Of a DNA stretch of 64,000 nucleotides, positions 8,356-16,427 are shown piece after piece. Below the pieces are notes generated by a model. That model searched no databases. It saw nothing but the letters and a program-made list of their open reading frames with translations, and was not told the origin of the DNA. The position numbers and the translations under genes are program-made. Location: positions 1 to 64,000 of the forward strand of contig NZ_FODV01000006.1 in NCBI RefSeq assembly GCF_900110465.1, written 5' to 3'. Source of the stretch: Halogranum amylolyticum. Its GTDB lineage: Archaea > Halobacteriota > Halobacteria > Halobacteriales > Haloferacaceae. The first letter of the stretch is position 1. Every line of letters begins with the position of its first letter.

Positions 8356-9513
8356 TCAGAAGGAGTTTTTGATCTTCTCGAAGAAGCCCTCTTTCACCTC
8401 GACCTCGTCACCGCCAGCCTCGGCGAACTGTTCGAGCGCCGCCTTCTGTTCTTTGTTGAGGCTCTCGGGCGTGACGACCTGCACCTGCACGTAGAGATCT
8501 CCCTGTCCGCGCCGCTGGAGGCGGGGCATCCCTTTCCCCTTGAGTCGGAACGTCTCGCCGCTCTGGGTCCCCTCGGGGACGTCCATCTCGACGGTGCCGT
8601 CGAGCGTCTCGACGTCGACCGTCGCGCCGAACGCAGCCTGCGGGAAGGAGATGGGAAGTTGGACGTAGAGGTCGTCGCCCTCGCGACGGAGTGTCTCGTG
8701 GTCGGTGATCTGGATCTCGATGAGGAGATCGCCGTTCGGACCCCCGTTCTCGCCGGGTGCGCCCTCCCGTTCCATCCGGAGGCTCTGTCCGTCGCGGATG
8801 CCGGCCGGGATGTCGACCGAGAGCGTCGCCTCGTTTCGGACCTGTCCGTCGCCGCCGCAGGTGCTACAGGTCTCGCTGTAGAGCTCGCCGTCGCCGCCAC
8901 AGCGGCGACAGGTCTGGGTCTGTTGCATCCGACCGAACGGCGTCTGCTGGACCGTCGTCGTCTGACCCTGTCCGTTACACTCCGGACACGTCTCGACGTC
9001 GGCGTCCGCGGGATGTCCCTTGCCGTCGCAGTCGGGACACGCCTCCGGGCGGGTGACGGTCACCTGTTTCTCGACGCCCTCGTAGGCGTCTTCGAGGTCG
9101 AGCGTCAGGCGCGTCCGGAGGTCTGCACCCTTCTGTGGGCGGTTGCCGCGCTGACCGCCGCCACCACCGTTGAACAGGTTGTTGAAGATGTCCTCGAAGC
9201 CGCCCATCCCGCCACCCATCCCGCCACCGCCGCCGAACGGGTTGCCGCGCTGGCCGCCGCCACCGCCGTCGAACCCTCCGCGCTTCTCGGCCTGCTCGAA
9301 GCGGTCGTGGCCCATACGGTCGTACGCCGAGCGTTTCTCCTCGTCGGTGAGCACCTCCTTGGCCTTTTTCACCTTCTTGAACTTCTCCTCGGCGTTGGGG
9401 TCGTCGCTGACGTCCGGATGGTACTCGGTCGCCTTCTTCCGGTAGGCCTTCTTGATCTCGTCCTCGTCGGCATCCCGGGAGACCCCGAGCACGTCGTAGA
9501 AGTCCTCGCTCAT
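8356..9513 (-). CDS. dnaJ: Chaperone protein DnaJ (Hsp40)
   Basis: A 385-residue type I Hsp40. It has a J-domain with HPD at residues 32-34, which stimulates DnaK ATPase, then a long Gly/Phe-rich linker (about 75-125) with GGG and MGG repeats, then four zinc-binding CxxCxGxG repeats (about 150-215), and two C-terminal substrate-binding barrels. The ATG at 9513 gives the usual MSEDFYDVLGV start; another ATG 12 nt upstream is possible. It lies downstream of dnaK on the same strand after a 265-nt repeat-bearing spacer, so it may be co-transcribed or have its own promoter. Confidence 0.97.
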   Translation of the reverse strand: MSEDFYDVLGVSRDADEDEIKKAYRKKATEYHPDVSDDPNAEEKFKKVKKAKEVLTDEEKRSAYDRMGHDRFEQAEKRGGFDGGGGGQRGNPFGGGGGMGGGMGGFEDIFNNLFNGGGGGQRGNRPQKGADLRTRLTLDLEDAYEGVEKQVTVTRPEACPDCDGKGHPADADVETCPECNGQGQTTTVQQTPFGRMQQTQTCRRCGGDGELYSETCSTCGGDGQVRNEATLSVDIPAGIRDGQSLRMEREGAPGENGGPNGDLLIEIQITDHETLRREGDDLYVQLPISFPQAAFGATVDVETLDGTVEMDVPEGTQSGETFRLKGKGMPRLQRRGQGDLYVQVQVVTPESLNKEQKAALEQFAEAGGDEVEVKEGFFEKIKNSF

Positions 9514-9659
9514 CAGTTGTTCCATCCGTTATCGGTCGAACTACTTGAAAAGCGCGCTTGCTGTATCAGATCGATGTTCGGAGGGCCGACAGTCGGGACT
9601 GTCGAAAGGTGATCGGCGTAAAGAGAGACCGCAGTCAGCAGACGTCGCGTCGACGTGGG

Positions 9660-9799
9660 TTACTGCTCGTCTTCGTCAACGTTCACGAGAGCGTTGCTCT
9701 CGTGAGCAGACGAGACGACTCTACGAGTCGTCTTCATCAACGTTCGTCAGACTACGTCTGACGGGCAGACGAAAGCGACTATTCGTCGCTTTCGTCTAC
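9660..9799 (-). repeat. Tandem duplication of the dnaK stop-codon region with four perfect hairpins
   Basis: On the minus strand the dnaK tail codons and stop (unit 0, 9742-9799, 58 nt) are followed by a second copy (unit 1, 9681-9741, 61 nt) and a partial third (9660-9680). Each starts GT(A/T)GA(C/T)GAA and includes its own in-frame stop; the tails read VDESDE, VDEDDS and VDEDEQ. Each full unit holds two perfect hairpins. Hairpin A spans the stop: unit 0 at 9767-9797 (13-bp stem) and unit 1 at 9713-9733 (9 bp). Hairpin B follows: unit 0 at 9745-9763 (8 bp) and unit 1 at 9683-9705 (10 bp). The stem sequences differ between units but pairing is intact in both. Confidence 0.85.
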
Positions 9800-11686
9800 G
9801 TCTTCGAAGTCGGCGTCGACGTACTCGTCGTCGTCGGCATCGCCCGGGCCGCCCGGACCGCCTGCGCCGCCCATGTCACCCATGCCAGCGCCGCCGCCCA
9901 TACCGCCGGCACCGCCGGCACCGGCCTGTGCCTGCTGGGCCTGCTGCTGGTACATCTGCTTGCCGATCTCCTGCAGTTCCGTCGAGAGCGATTCGGTCGC
10001 CTCCTCGAGCTCCTCGGTCGTCGCGTCGTCGTCCTCGAGGGTCTCCTCGACGTCCTCGATGGCGGCCTCGATGTCCGCGCGGAGGTCGTCGTCGACCTGC
10101 TCTTCGTTCTCCTCGAGCAGCGAGTTGGCGCGCTGGACGGCGCTCTCGGCGTTGTTCCGCGCCTCGATGCGCTCGCGACGTTCCTTGTCCTCCTCGGCGT
10201 GCTGTTCGGCCTCCTCCTGCATCCGGTCGATCTGCTCGTCGGAGAGGCCCGCACCGCCTTCGATGGTGATCGACTCGGCGTTGCCGGAGCCCTTGTCCTC
10301 GGCTTCGACGTTGACGATCCCGTTCTCGTCGATGTTGAAGCCGACCTCGATCTGCGGCGTGCCCGCCGGGGACGGCGGGATGCCGGTCAGCTGGAACTCG
10401 CCGAGCAGTTCGTTCTCCTCGGCGATCTCGCGTTCACCCTGGAAGACGCGGACCTGCACGGAGGTCTGGTTGTCGGCGGCCGTGGTGAAGATCTTCGACT
10501 CCTCGGTCGGGATAGTGGTGTTCTTCTCGATGAGTCGCTCGAACAGCCCACCCTTCACCTCGATACCGAGCGAGAGCGGCGTCACGTCGAGCAGGACAAT
10601 GTCGTCGACCTCGCCGCCGAGGACGCCACCCTGGATGGCCGCGCCGAGCGCGACCGCCTCGTCGGGGTTGACGTTCTTCTTCGGCTCCTTGTCGAGCAGC
10701 TCCTCGACCTTCTCCTGGACCTGCGGCATCCGGGTCGATCCGCCGACGAGGATGACCTCGTCGATGTCGTCTTTGTCGTAGCCGGCGTCTTCGAGCGCCT
10801 GCTCCGTCGGACCGACGGTGCGCTCGATGAGGTCCGACGTCAGCGACTCGAACTTCGCGCGTGTGAGCGACTGTTCGAGGTGGACCGGGCCGGAGTCGGT
10901 CGCCGTGATGAACGGCAGGTTGATGTCCGTCTCCTTCCGGGAGCTGAGTTCGATCTTCGCCTCCTCGGCGGCGTCCTTCAGTCGCTGGAGCGCCTGGCGG
11001 TCCTCGCGGAGGTCGATGCCGTGGTTGTTCTCGAACTCCTCGGCGAGGTGGTCGATGATGGCCTCGTCCCAATCGTCGCCGCCGAGGCTGTTGTCCCCGT
11101 TCGTCGCGACGACTTCGTAGACGCCGCCGCCGAGATCCAGCACCGAGACGTCGAACGTCCCGCCACCGAGGTCGAAGACGAGCACGGTCTGGTCGGAGTC
11201 GTCGTCGAGACCGTACGCCATCGACGCGGCCGTCGGCTCGTTGACGATGCGTTCGACCTCGAAGCCGGCGATCTCGCCGGCGTCCTTCGTGGCCTGCCGC
11301 TGCTTGTCGTTGAAGTACGCGGGAACCGTGATGACGGCCTTCTCGACGTCGTCGCCGAGATAGTCCTCGGCGTCGCGCTTGATCTTCTGGAGGATCATCG
11401 CCGAGATCTGCTCGGGGGTGTACTCCTCACCCTCGACGTCGACGGTGTAGTCCTCCTCGCCCATGTGCCGTTTGATGGAGCGGAACGTCTGGTCGGGGTT
11501 CTGGATGGCCTGGTTCTTCGCCGGCTTGCCGACCAGACGTTCGTCGTCGTCCGTGAAGGCGACGACGGATGGGGTGGTTCGGTCACCCTCCGCGTTCACG
11601 ATGATTTCGGGGTCGCCTCCCTCCATCACGGCGAACGCGCTGTTCGTGGTACCAAGGTCGATACCGAGAATCTTGTTGCTCGCCAT
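9779..11686 (-). CDS. dnaK: Chaperone protein DnaK (Hsp70)
   Basis: A 635-residue Hsp70 that refolds proteins with ATP, DnaJ and GrpE. Seen are the phosphate-1 motif GIDLGTTNS at the N-terminus, the DLGGGTFD signature near 175, the GGSTRMP signature near 315, the substrate-binding barrel, a helical lid, and a C-terminal tail of GGAGGM/GGP repeats ending in an acidic stretch. The ATG at 11686 gives the expected [10 protein letters not shown]; the in-frame residues before it are not family-like. A CTTTAACC TATA-type box lies about 30 nt upstream. The stop codon lies inside a perfect hairpin. Confidence 0.98.
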   Translation of the reverse strand: MASNKILGIDLGTTNSAFAVMEGGDPEIIVNAEGDRTTPSVVAFTDDDERLVGKPAKNQAIQNPDQTFRSIKRHMGEEDYTVDVEGEEYTPEQISAMILQKIKRDAEDYLGDDVEKAVITVPAYFNDKQRQATKDAGEIAGFEVERIVNEPTAASMAYGLDDDSDQTVLVFDLGGGTFDVSVLDLGGGVYEVVATNGDNSLGGDDWDEAIIDHLAEEFENNHGIDLREDRQALQRLKDAAEEAKIELSSRKETDINLPFITATDSGPVHLEQSLTRAKFESLTSDLIERTVGPTEQALEDAGYDKDDIDEVILVGGSTRMPQVQEKVEELLDKEPKKNVNPDEAVALGAAIQGGVLGGEVDDIVLLDVTPLSLGIEVKGGLFERLIEKNTTIPTEESKIFTTAADNQTSVQVRVFQGEREIAEENELLGEFQLTGIPPSPAGTPQIEVGFNIDENGIVNVEAEDKGSGNAESITIEGGAGLSDEQIDRMQEEAEQHAEEDKERRERIEARNNAESAVQRANSLLEENEEQVDDDLRADIEAAIEDVEETLEDDDATTEELEEATESLSTELQEIGKQMYQQQAQQAQAGAGGAGGMGGGAGMGDMGGAGGPGGPGDADDDEYVDADFEDVDESDE

Positions 11687-11712
11687 GTTGCTTCCAGATA
11701 CCGGCTTGCCGC

Positions 11713-11720
11713 GGTTAAAG
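11713..11720 (-). promoter_or_regulatory. TATA box for dnaK (nearly leaderless)
   Basis: On the minus strand CTTTAACC lies 27-34 nt before the dnaK ATG, preceded by a purine-rich block that could be a BRE. The spacing implies a leader of only a few bases. Confidence 0.5.
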
Positions 11721-11807
11721 GTTACTAGATGAGACGAGATTGGCGCAGACGACAACTCGCCGCAGTCATGCGGTTTCGGACTCCGTCGAGACAGACCGTC
11801 CGGGAGC

Positions 11808-11815
11808 TTTATATC
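11808..11815 (-). promoter_or_regulatory. Second TATA-like element upstream of dnaK
   Basis: A near-symmetric box (GATATAAAG on the minus strand, CTTTATATC on the plus) lies about 125 nt before dnaK. No plus-strand gene follows it, so a distal, possibly stress-inducible dnaK promoter is the simplest reading. The 255-nt grpE-dnaK spacer holds no other recognisable element. Confidence 0.35.
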
Positions 11816-11941
11816 GAACCGCGAGTCCGGGAGCCGTCGCTATCAGCCATCTGATCGTTCGCCGCTCCGGGACCCTCGCGGCGCCGACCGGAGTCGTGAA
11901 CACGGGTCGTCGAACGGTGTCGGAGAAGCGTGTCGTGTCGC

Positions 11942-12565
11942 CTACTCGCCGTCGCTGACGGTGATCTGCGCCGCGCGGATGACCTTGTCGGCCATCTCGT
12001 AGCCGGGTTGGAAGACGTCGGCGACGGTGCCCTCGGGTTGGTCGCTGTCGACGCGCATCATCACCTCGTGTCGCTGCGGGTCGACCTCCACACCGGGTTC
12101 GGGATGGATGATCTCGACGTTCTCGCTCGTGAGGATGCGGTCGAACTCCTCGAGCGTCGACTCGACGCCCGGCCGAATGTCGGCACCCTCGTCCTGGTCG
12201 AGCGCGCGCACGAGGTTGTCACGGACGGAGACGACCCGCTCGACGAAGTCCTCGGTGGCACGCTCGCGGATCTGGTCCTGCTTCTTCTTGGTGCGTTTCT
12301 TGTAGTTCTGGAAGTCCGCCTGCTTGCGCTTGAGTTTCCCCTCCAACTCCTCGACCCGCTCGTCGCGGCTCTCGACCTCCGACTCGAGATGAGTGACGCG
12401 CGACTGGAGCTCGCGAACCTCGGCGGCGAGTCCGTCGTCGTACTCGGCGACGCGGGCGGCGATGTCGACCTGTTCGGCCTCGTCGGCGTCGGCCGACTCC
12501 TCCGTTTCGACGTCGTCGACAGGCACCTCTTCGACCTGGTCTGCGTCGGGAGCCTCGTCTGTCAT
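11942..12565 (-). CDS. grpE: Nucleotide exchange factor GrpE
   Basis: A 207-residue GrpE that releases ADP from DnaK. An acidic N-terminal tail (about 1-50) is followed by a long coiled-coil helix (about 60-110) and the C-terminal beta domain with the signature region ending GYEMADKVIRAAQITVSDGE. It is the promoter-proximal member of the grpE-dnaK-dnaJ group, which has the same strand and order in many Halobacteria. A CTTATACC box 24-31 nt before the ATG suggests a leaderless mRNA of its own. Confidence 0.95.
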   Translation of the reverse strand: MTDEAPDADQVEEVPVDDVETEESADADEAEQVDIAARVAEYDDGLAAEVRELQSRVTHLESEVESRDERVEELEGKLKRKQADFQNYKKRTKKKQDQIRERATEDFVERVVSVRDNLVRALDQDEGADIRPGVESTLEEFDRILTSENVEIIHPEPGVEVDPQRHEVMMRVDSDQPEGTVADVFQPGYEMADKVIRAAQITVSDGE

Positions 12566-12588
12566 GGTCGGAAGAAACGCCCGACGGG

Positions 12589-12596
12589 GTATAAGG
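12589..12596 (-). promoter_or_regulatory. TATA box for grpE
   Basis: Minus-strand CTTATACC lies 24-31 nt before the grpE ATG, the spacing expected for a leaderless haloarchaeal transcript. Confidence 0.55.
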
Positions 12597-12717
12597 TTGT
12601 AGATGTGGTACGCGGAGTCCCCCTCGCACGTCTGGAACCCGCGACGCTGGCGGCGGCTACGGAGGGCTATCTGTGGGGTCTATTGTCACCCTTATTATAT
12701 TAATTGCTCCGAAGGAA

Positions 12718-12727
12718 ATTTTAATTG
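12718..12727 (+). promoter_or_regulatory. TATA box for the GDPD phosphodiesterase gene
   Basis: An AT-rich TTTTAATTG box lies about 27-35 nt before the ATG at 12753. A further AT block (TTATTATATTAATT, 12692-12705) sits just upstream. Both stand out from the GC-rich surroundings. Confidence 0.5.
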
Positions 12728-12752
12728 TTTTGCTATCGAGAACTGATTCGCT

Positions 12753-13757
12753 ATGTCCGAAAACAGCCACGACGTGAACCGGCGGCGGTTCCTGCAGGGG
12801 ACGGGTGTCGCAGTCACCGGGACTGCGCTGAGTAGCCAGACGGGTCTCGCGGACGACGGGGTGGAAAGCGACAAGCGCGAGGACCGCGATGAGACGGACG
12901 AGACGATGAGCGACAGAACTCGGCCGACCACGATCGCCCACCGCGGATTCGCCGGGATGTACCCCGAGAACACGGTCGGCGCGGTCGAGATGGCGGCGAA
13001 GCAGGGACCGCAGGGCGGTGCGGAGATGGTCGAGATCGACGTCGTGCCGACCGCCGATGGCGACGTAGTCGTCTTCCACGACGATCGACTGCGCAGTCGC
13101 GACGGCGGCGAGCGGGGACTGACCGACACGGAAGGCGTCGTCTGGGAGACGTCGACCGACGTCGTCACGAGCGCGGAGGTGCTCGACAGCGGGGAGACGG
13201 TACCGCTGCTGTCAGAACTGCTGGACGCACTGCCGAGTTCGGTCGGCGTCAACGTCGAATTCAAGAACCCCGGGTCGTTCGACGTGCGGTTCGCGGAGAA
13301 CCTCTCGGGCGACGCGCTGGAGACACAGAAGGACGTGTGGCGACCGTTCACCGAGGACGTGCTCGCCGTCGTCGACGACTACGACAACGACGTGCTCGTC
13401 TCGTCGTTCTACGAGGCGGCGCTCGCGACGGTCCGCGAGGCCGACCCCTCGATCCCGGTCGCCTTCCTCTTCTGGGACGATATCGAGGCGGGACTCGACA
13501 TCACGCGGACGTACGATTGTGAGGCGCTCCACCCGCCGTACAATCTCGTGAAGGGGACGCCGTTCTTCGGCGACGAATACTACACGAGCGGTCCGTACGC
13601 CGACGTCGACCTCGTCGAGGTCGCTCACGACGAGGGTCGAGAAGTCAACGTCTGGACTATCGGCACGTGGTATCAGGCACAGGAGTTGACGAAGGCCGGC
13701 GTCGACGGGCTCATCGCCGACTACCCCGGACTGAGCGGGTTCGGCGGCGGTTGCTGA
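12753..13757 (+). CDS. Secreted glycerophosphodiester phosphodiesterase (GDPD), Tat-exported
   Basis: A 334-residue protein with a Tat signal (NRRRFLQGTGVAV at about 9-21). No lipobox cysteine is evident, so it is probably released or anchored otherwise. The GDPD barrel follows: the catalytic AHRGF (about 62-66), MYPENT, the metal site EIDV (about 92-95) and FHDD (about 107-110). It hydrolyses glycerophosphodiesters to glycerol-3-phosphate and an alcohol. A Cys is the last residue. It is a single gene with its own AT-rich promoter, useful for scavenging phosphate or glycerol outside the cell. Confidence 0.88.
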   Translation: MSENSHDVNRRRFLQGTGVAVTGTALSSQTGLADDGVESDKREDRDETDETMSDRTRPTTIAHRGFAGMYPENTVGAVEMAAKQGPQGGAEMVEIDVVPTADGDVVVFHDDRLRSRDGGERGLTDTEGVVWETSTDVVTSAEVLDSGETVPLLSELLDALPSSVGVNVEFKNPGSFDVRFAENLSGDALETQKDVWRPFTEDVLAVVDDYDNDVLVSSFYEAALATVREADPSIPVAFLFWDDIEAGLDITRTYDCEALHPPYNLVKGTPFFGDEYYTSGPYADVDLVEVAHDEGREVNVWTIGTWYQAQELTKAGVDGLIADYPGLSGFGGGC

Positions 13758-13787
13758 CCGCTCGTTAACTCGCTCGCCCGCCGACCG

Positions 13788-14528
13788 TCACTGGTACATC
13801 CGGATCGGCTGGGCCTGCGTGCTCTCGTCGTCGACCTCCTGCATCCGCTGTGCGAGTTGCTGTTTGGCCTCGCGGATCTCCTCGGCGTGGTCGACGAGGT
13901 CGTCGACGGGCACTTCGACGCCGGTGAGCGGTTCGATCCCCTGTTTGATGACGACGCGTGCGGCCTCCGGGTCCGGGAACTTCGGGTCCGACTGGACGAC
14001 GAGACCGACGCTCGTCAGGCCGTGTTCGAGTACGTCGTTCATCAGCGCGCCCGTCGGTCCGGTGACGATCCCCATCTCGGTCGGCCGACCGACGTCGGCC
14101 GCTTCCAGGAGCGACCCGCCGTCGCCGGTCGCGACGCCGTAGAGTCGGGGAACCTCGTCGGTCTTCTCCTCACCGATACCGCTCAGGAAGATGGGGACGA
14201 CGCCGTCGTCCTCGAACCAGCCGCGGATACAGCCCGCGAACTCCGTCGCCGCCTGCGGGTGGATCGGGACGTCGCTCTGGAGGACGAGCAGGTCCCGCTC
14301 CTCGTCGGCGTAGAGTCGGACCGGCGTCCGGAGCTCCACGTCGTCGTCGGCGTAGACGGCGACGCGGGGGATGCCCTCACAGTGAACGTTCGCGTAGTGG
14401 ACCATCTCGAACTCGTCGACGAGGTGGTCTGCGGTGATCTTCCCCACGAGTCCGACGCCCGGCAGTCCTTCGACCAGCAACGGTTCGTCGAGCGAGACGT
14501 CGTCCGCGAGTACGTTGATGTGAGCCAT
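13788..14528 (-). CDS. PAC2 family protein (proteasome-assembly-chaperone-like)
   Basis: A 246-residue archaeal PAC2/COG2047-type protein. The conserved start region LLVEGLPGVGLVGKIT is at about 17-32, and LSGIGEEK and VTGPTGALMND follow. The C-terminus is a helical coiled segment (EEIREAKQQLAQRMQEV). Eukaryotic PAC2 chaperones proteasome alpha-ring assembly; the archaeal role is not settled, so the function is by homology only. The ATG at 14528 (MAHINVLADD) is used because the 16 residues upstream are hydrophobic and not conserved-looking. Confidence 0.8.
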   Translation of the reverse strand: MAHINVLADDVSLDEPLLVEGLPGVGLVGKITADHLVDEFEMVHYANVHCEGIPRVAVYADDDVELRTPVRLYADEERDLLVLQSDVPIHPQAATEFAGCIRGWFEDDGVVPIFLSGIGEEKTDEVPRLYGVATGDGGSLLEAADVGRPTEMGIVTGPTGALMNDVLEHGLTSVGLVVQSDPKFPDPEAARVVIKQGIEPLTGVEVPVDDLVDHAEEIREAKQQLAQRMQEVDDESTQAQPIRMYQ

Positions 14529-14645
14529 GGCAGTGAGAAGGAGTGGCAGCGTACTAAAAGGGTGGGCCGTGTGCACGAGAGGCGCATCCGGAGCGACGAC
14601 CCCGACTCCGAAACCGACAAACGACCCCGCTGGAAAGAGAGGGCA

Positions 14646-15614
14646 ATGAACCCCTTACAGCGGTACCTCCCGCTCGTCGACGACGAGGAGGCGTTCCTCG
14701 ACGCCTGCGACCGACCGCTCCCCTACGTCGTCCGGGTCAACACCATCAAGACGACCGTCGACCGGGCGACGGCGGCGCTCGACGCCGAGGGCGTCGGCTA
14801 CGAACAGACCGACTGGAACCCCGAGATCCTCCGGTTGACCGAGGGCAAAGCGGGCACGACGTGGCCGTACTTCCACGGCTGGCTCCACGGCCAGGAAGAG
14901 GTCTCTGCGCTCCCCGCGATCGCGCTCGACCCTCGACCGGGCGAGAGAGTGTGGGACACCTGTGCCGCGCCGGGCAGCAAGTCGACGCAGATCTCGGCGC
15001 TGATGGACGACGAGGGGTTCGTCGTCGCCAACGACAACAGTCTCGGCCGACTGTCGGCGCTCCGGCACAACGCCGAACGCCTCGGCGTCACCAACGTCGC
15101 CGTCACGAACCAAGACGCTCGGAACTTCTCGCTGAAGCCGTTCCAGTCCGACGGCGACGGCTCCGTCGGACCCGCCAACTTCGACGAGTTCGACCGCACC
15201 CTCGTCGACGCCCCCTGTTCCTGTGAGGGGACCTGCCGGAAGAACCCCGACGCGCTGGAGAAGTGGACGATGGACCACGTCCGGAGCGTCGTCGGCATCC
15301 AGAAGGGGATCGTCCGTCGTGCGGTCCAGGCGACGAGACCCGGTGGTATCGTCGTCTACTCCACCTGTACGTTCGCCCCCGAGGAGAACGAGGCCGTCGT
15401 GAACCACGCGCTCGAGACCGAGGACTGCGAGGTCGTCGCGTTCGACGCGCCGCTGGAGACGTCGCCCGGTATCACCGAGTGGGAAGGCGAGGAGTACCAC
15501 CCGAGCGTCGAGAAGACCCACCGTGTCTACCCCCACCAGAACGACACGGGCGGGTTCTTCTGTGCGAAGCTGCGAGTGGGTGGAAGCGGAGACGAGACGG
15601 AGGTCGAGGCATGA
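14646..15614 (+). CDS. RNA m5C methyltransferase (RsmB/NOL1/NSUN family)
   Basis: A 322-residue SAM-dependent cytosine-5 RNA methyltransferase. Seen are the SAM site DTCAAPGSKSTQ (about 102-113), the catalytic TLVDAPCSCEGTCRKN region (motif IV PC at about 186-187), and the second Cys of motif VI in VYSTCTFAPEEN (about 240). The frame is open far upstream, but MNPLQRYLPLV matches the family start. It lacks a C-terminal PUA domain; the next gene overlaps it by four bases (ATGA) and may supply an RNA-binding part. The target, tRNA or rRNA, is not determined. Confidence 0.9.
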   Translation: MNPLQRYLPLVDDEEAFLDACDRPLPYVVRVNTIKTTVDRATAALDAEGVGYEQTDWNPEILRLTEGKAGTTWPYFHGWLHGQEEVSALPAIALDPRPGERVWDTCAAPGSKSTQISALMDDEGFVVANDNSLGRLSALRHNAERLGVTNVAVTNQDARNFSLKPFQSDGDGSVGPANFDEFDRTLVDAPCSCEGTCRKNPDALEKWTMDHVRSVVGIQKGIVRRAVQATRPGGIVVYSTCTFAPEENEAVVNHALETEDCEVVAFDAPLETSPGITEWEGEEYHPSVEKTHRVYPHQNDTGGFFCAKLRVGGSGDETEVEA

Positions 15615-16162
15615 GCGACGAGGGCTCGCAGTCCGGCGGCGACGATGCCGCACCGACGAACGACGGCCAGCGGTTCGACCGCCTCCCGGCGACCGCCACG
15701 GAGCGCGAGGTCGACGGCCGTGCGACCCGCGAGGAGGTGCTCGAGTGGTGGGACGAGCGGTTCGGCGTCCCGCCGGAGACGTTCGACGGCTACACCTTCT
15801 GGGAGAAGGGGGCCGGAAAGATCTGGATCCTCCACGGCGACACCGCAGACCCCATCTCGGTCGAGGGGCTCGGGATGACGTTCCTCCGGACGCGACAGGA
15901 ACACTGGAAGCCGACGACGAACGCCGTCCAGCGGTTCGGCCGCGAGGCGACCAAGAACGTCGTCGAACTCGACGGCGAGCAGGCTGCGGCGTTCGCCGCC
16001 GGCGAAGACCAAGAGCTCGACTGGGAGGGTGACTGGGGCTACCTCGTCGCCGCACACGACCTCGCCGGCGAGGGCGAACCGATCGGTGTCGGGTTGTTCG
16101 TCTACGGAGAGCTGCGTTCGACGGTGCCGAAAGGTCGGCGCGAGAATCTAGACGAGATCTGA
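15611..16162 (+). CDS. Probable RNA-binding partner of the m5C methyltransferase
   Basis: A 183-residue acidic protein translationally coupled to the methyltransferase (ATGA overlap). After a disordered acidic start, it has a WWDERFGVPPETF motif and the segment FWEKGAGKIWIL, resembling the C-terminal extension and PUA-like region found fused to RsmF-type methyltransferases. The end GLFVYGELRSTVPKGRRENL is basic. The simplest reading is a split version of that C-terminal domain. The assignment rests on gene coupling and weak motif similarity. Confidence 0.7.
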   Translation: MSDEGSQSGGDDAAPTNDGQRFDRLPATATEREVDGRATREEVLEWWDERFGVPPETFDGYTFWEKGAGKIWILHGDTADPISVEGLGMTFLRTRQEHWKPTTNAVQRFGREATKNVVELDGEQAAAFAAGEDQELDWEGDWGYLVAAHDLAGEGEPIGVGLFVYGELRSTVPKGRRENLDEI

Positions 16163-16170
16163 CGGCCAGT

Positions 16171-16380
16171 CTACGCCTTCTTCTTGAGGAGTTTCGCCGC
16201 GATCTGTGCGATGTAGCCGAGTTCACTCCGTTTGTACGAGAGCGCGGCGGCACCGAGGAAAAGCGCGGCGGCCTTCTTCTGGCCGCGCTTGAACGACAAC
16301 ACTGCCTGTGCCAGCGTCGAGACGACGCTGAGCTGCCGCGAGCGCTTCGACCCGAGAATTCCGAGAAGTTTGCTAAGCAT
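16171..16380 (-). CDS. Small basic hypothetical protein
   Basis: A 69-residue protein from the ATG at 16380 (MLSKLLGILGSKRSRQ). It is basic with an amphipathic or hydrophobic helix (KAAALFLGAAALSYKRSE) and a KLLKKKA end, unusual in a proteome of acidic proteins. It could sit on the membrane surface or bind nucleic acid. An ATG at 16425 would add 15 residues and is an alternative. It lies downstream of bax1 on the same strand and may be co-transcribed. No family is recognised. Confidence 0.6.
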   Translation of the reverse strand: MLSKLLGILGSKRSRQLSVVSTLAQAVLSFKRGQKKAAALFLGAAALSYKRSELGYIAQIAAKLLKKKA

Positions 16381-16427
16381 CGTGCGACGGGTTTCGGGTC
16401 GGACCCGGAAAAGTTGATGGGCCATAC

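Noticed and set aside
9660..9799. A CRISPR-like array
   Set aside because: Only two full units, no uniform spacers, and the units are derived from the adjacent dnaK coding end; no cas genes nearby.
9545..11728. Long open frame antisense to dnaK (727 codons)
   Set aside because: It is a mirror of dnaK codon bias in high-G+C DNA; its composition is Arg/Leu/Val repeats with no family motif, while the minus strand is a clear Hsp70.
13857..14645. Upstream in-frame extension of the m5C methyltransferase
   Set aside because: The extension overlaps the PAC2 gene on the other strand and has no similarity to the family; the methyltransferase begins at MNPLQRYLP (14646).
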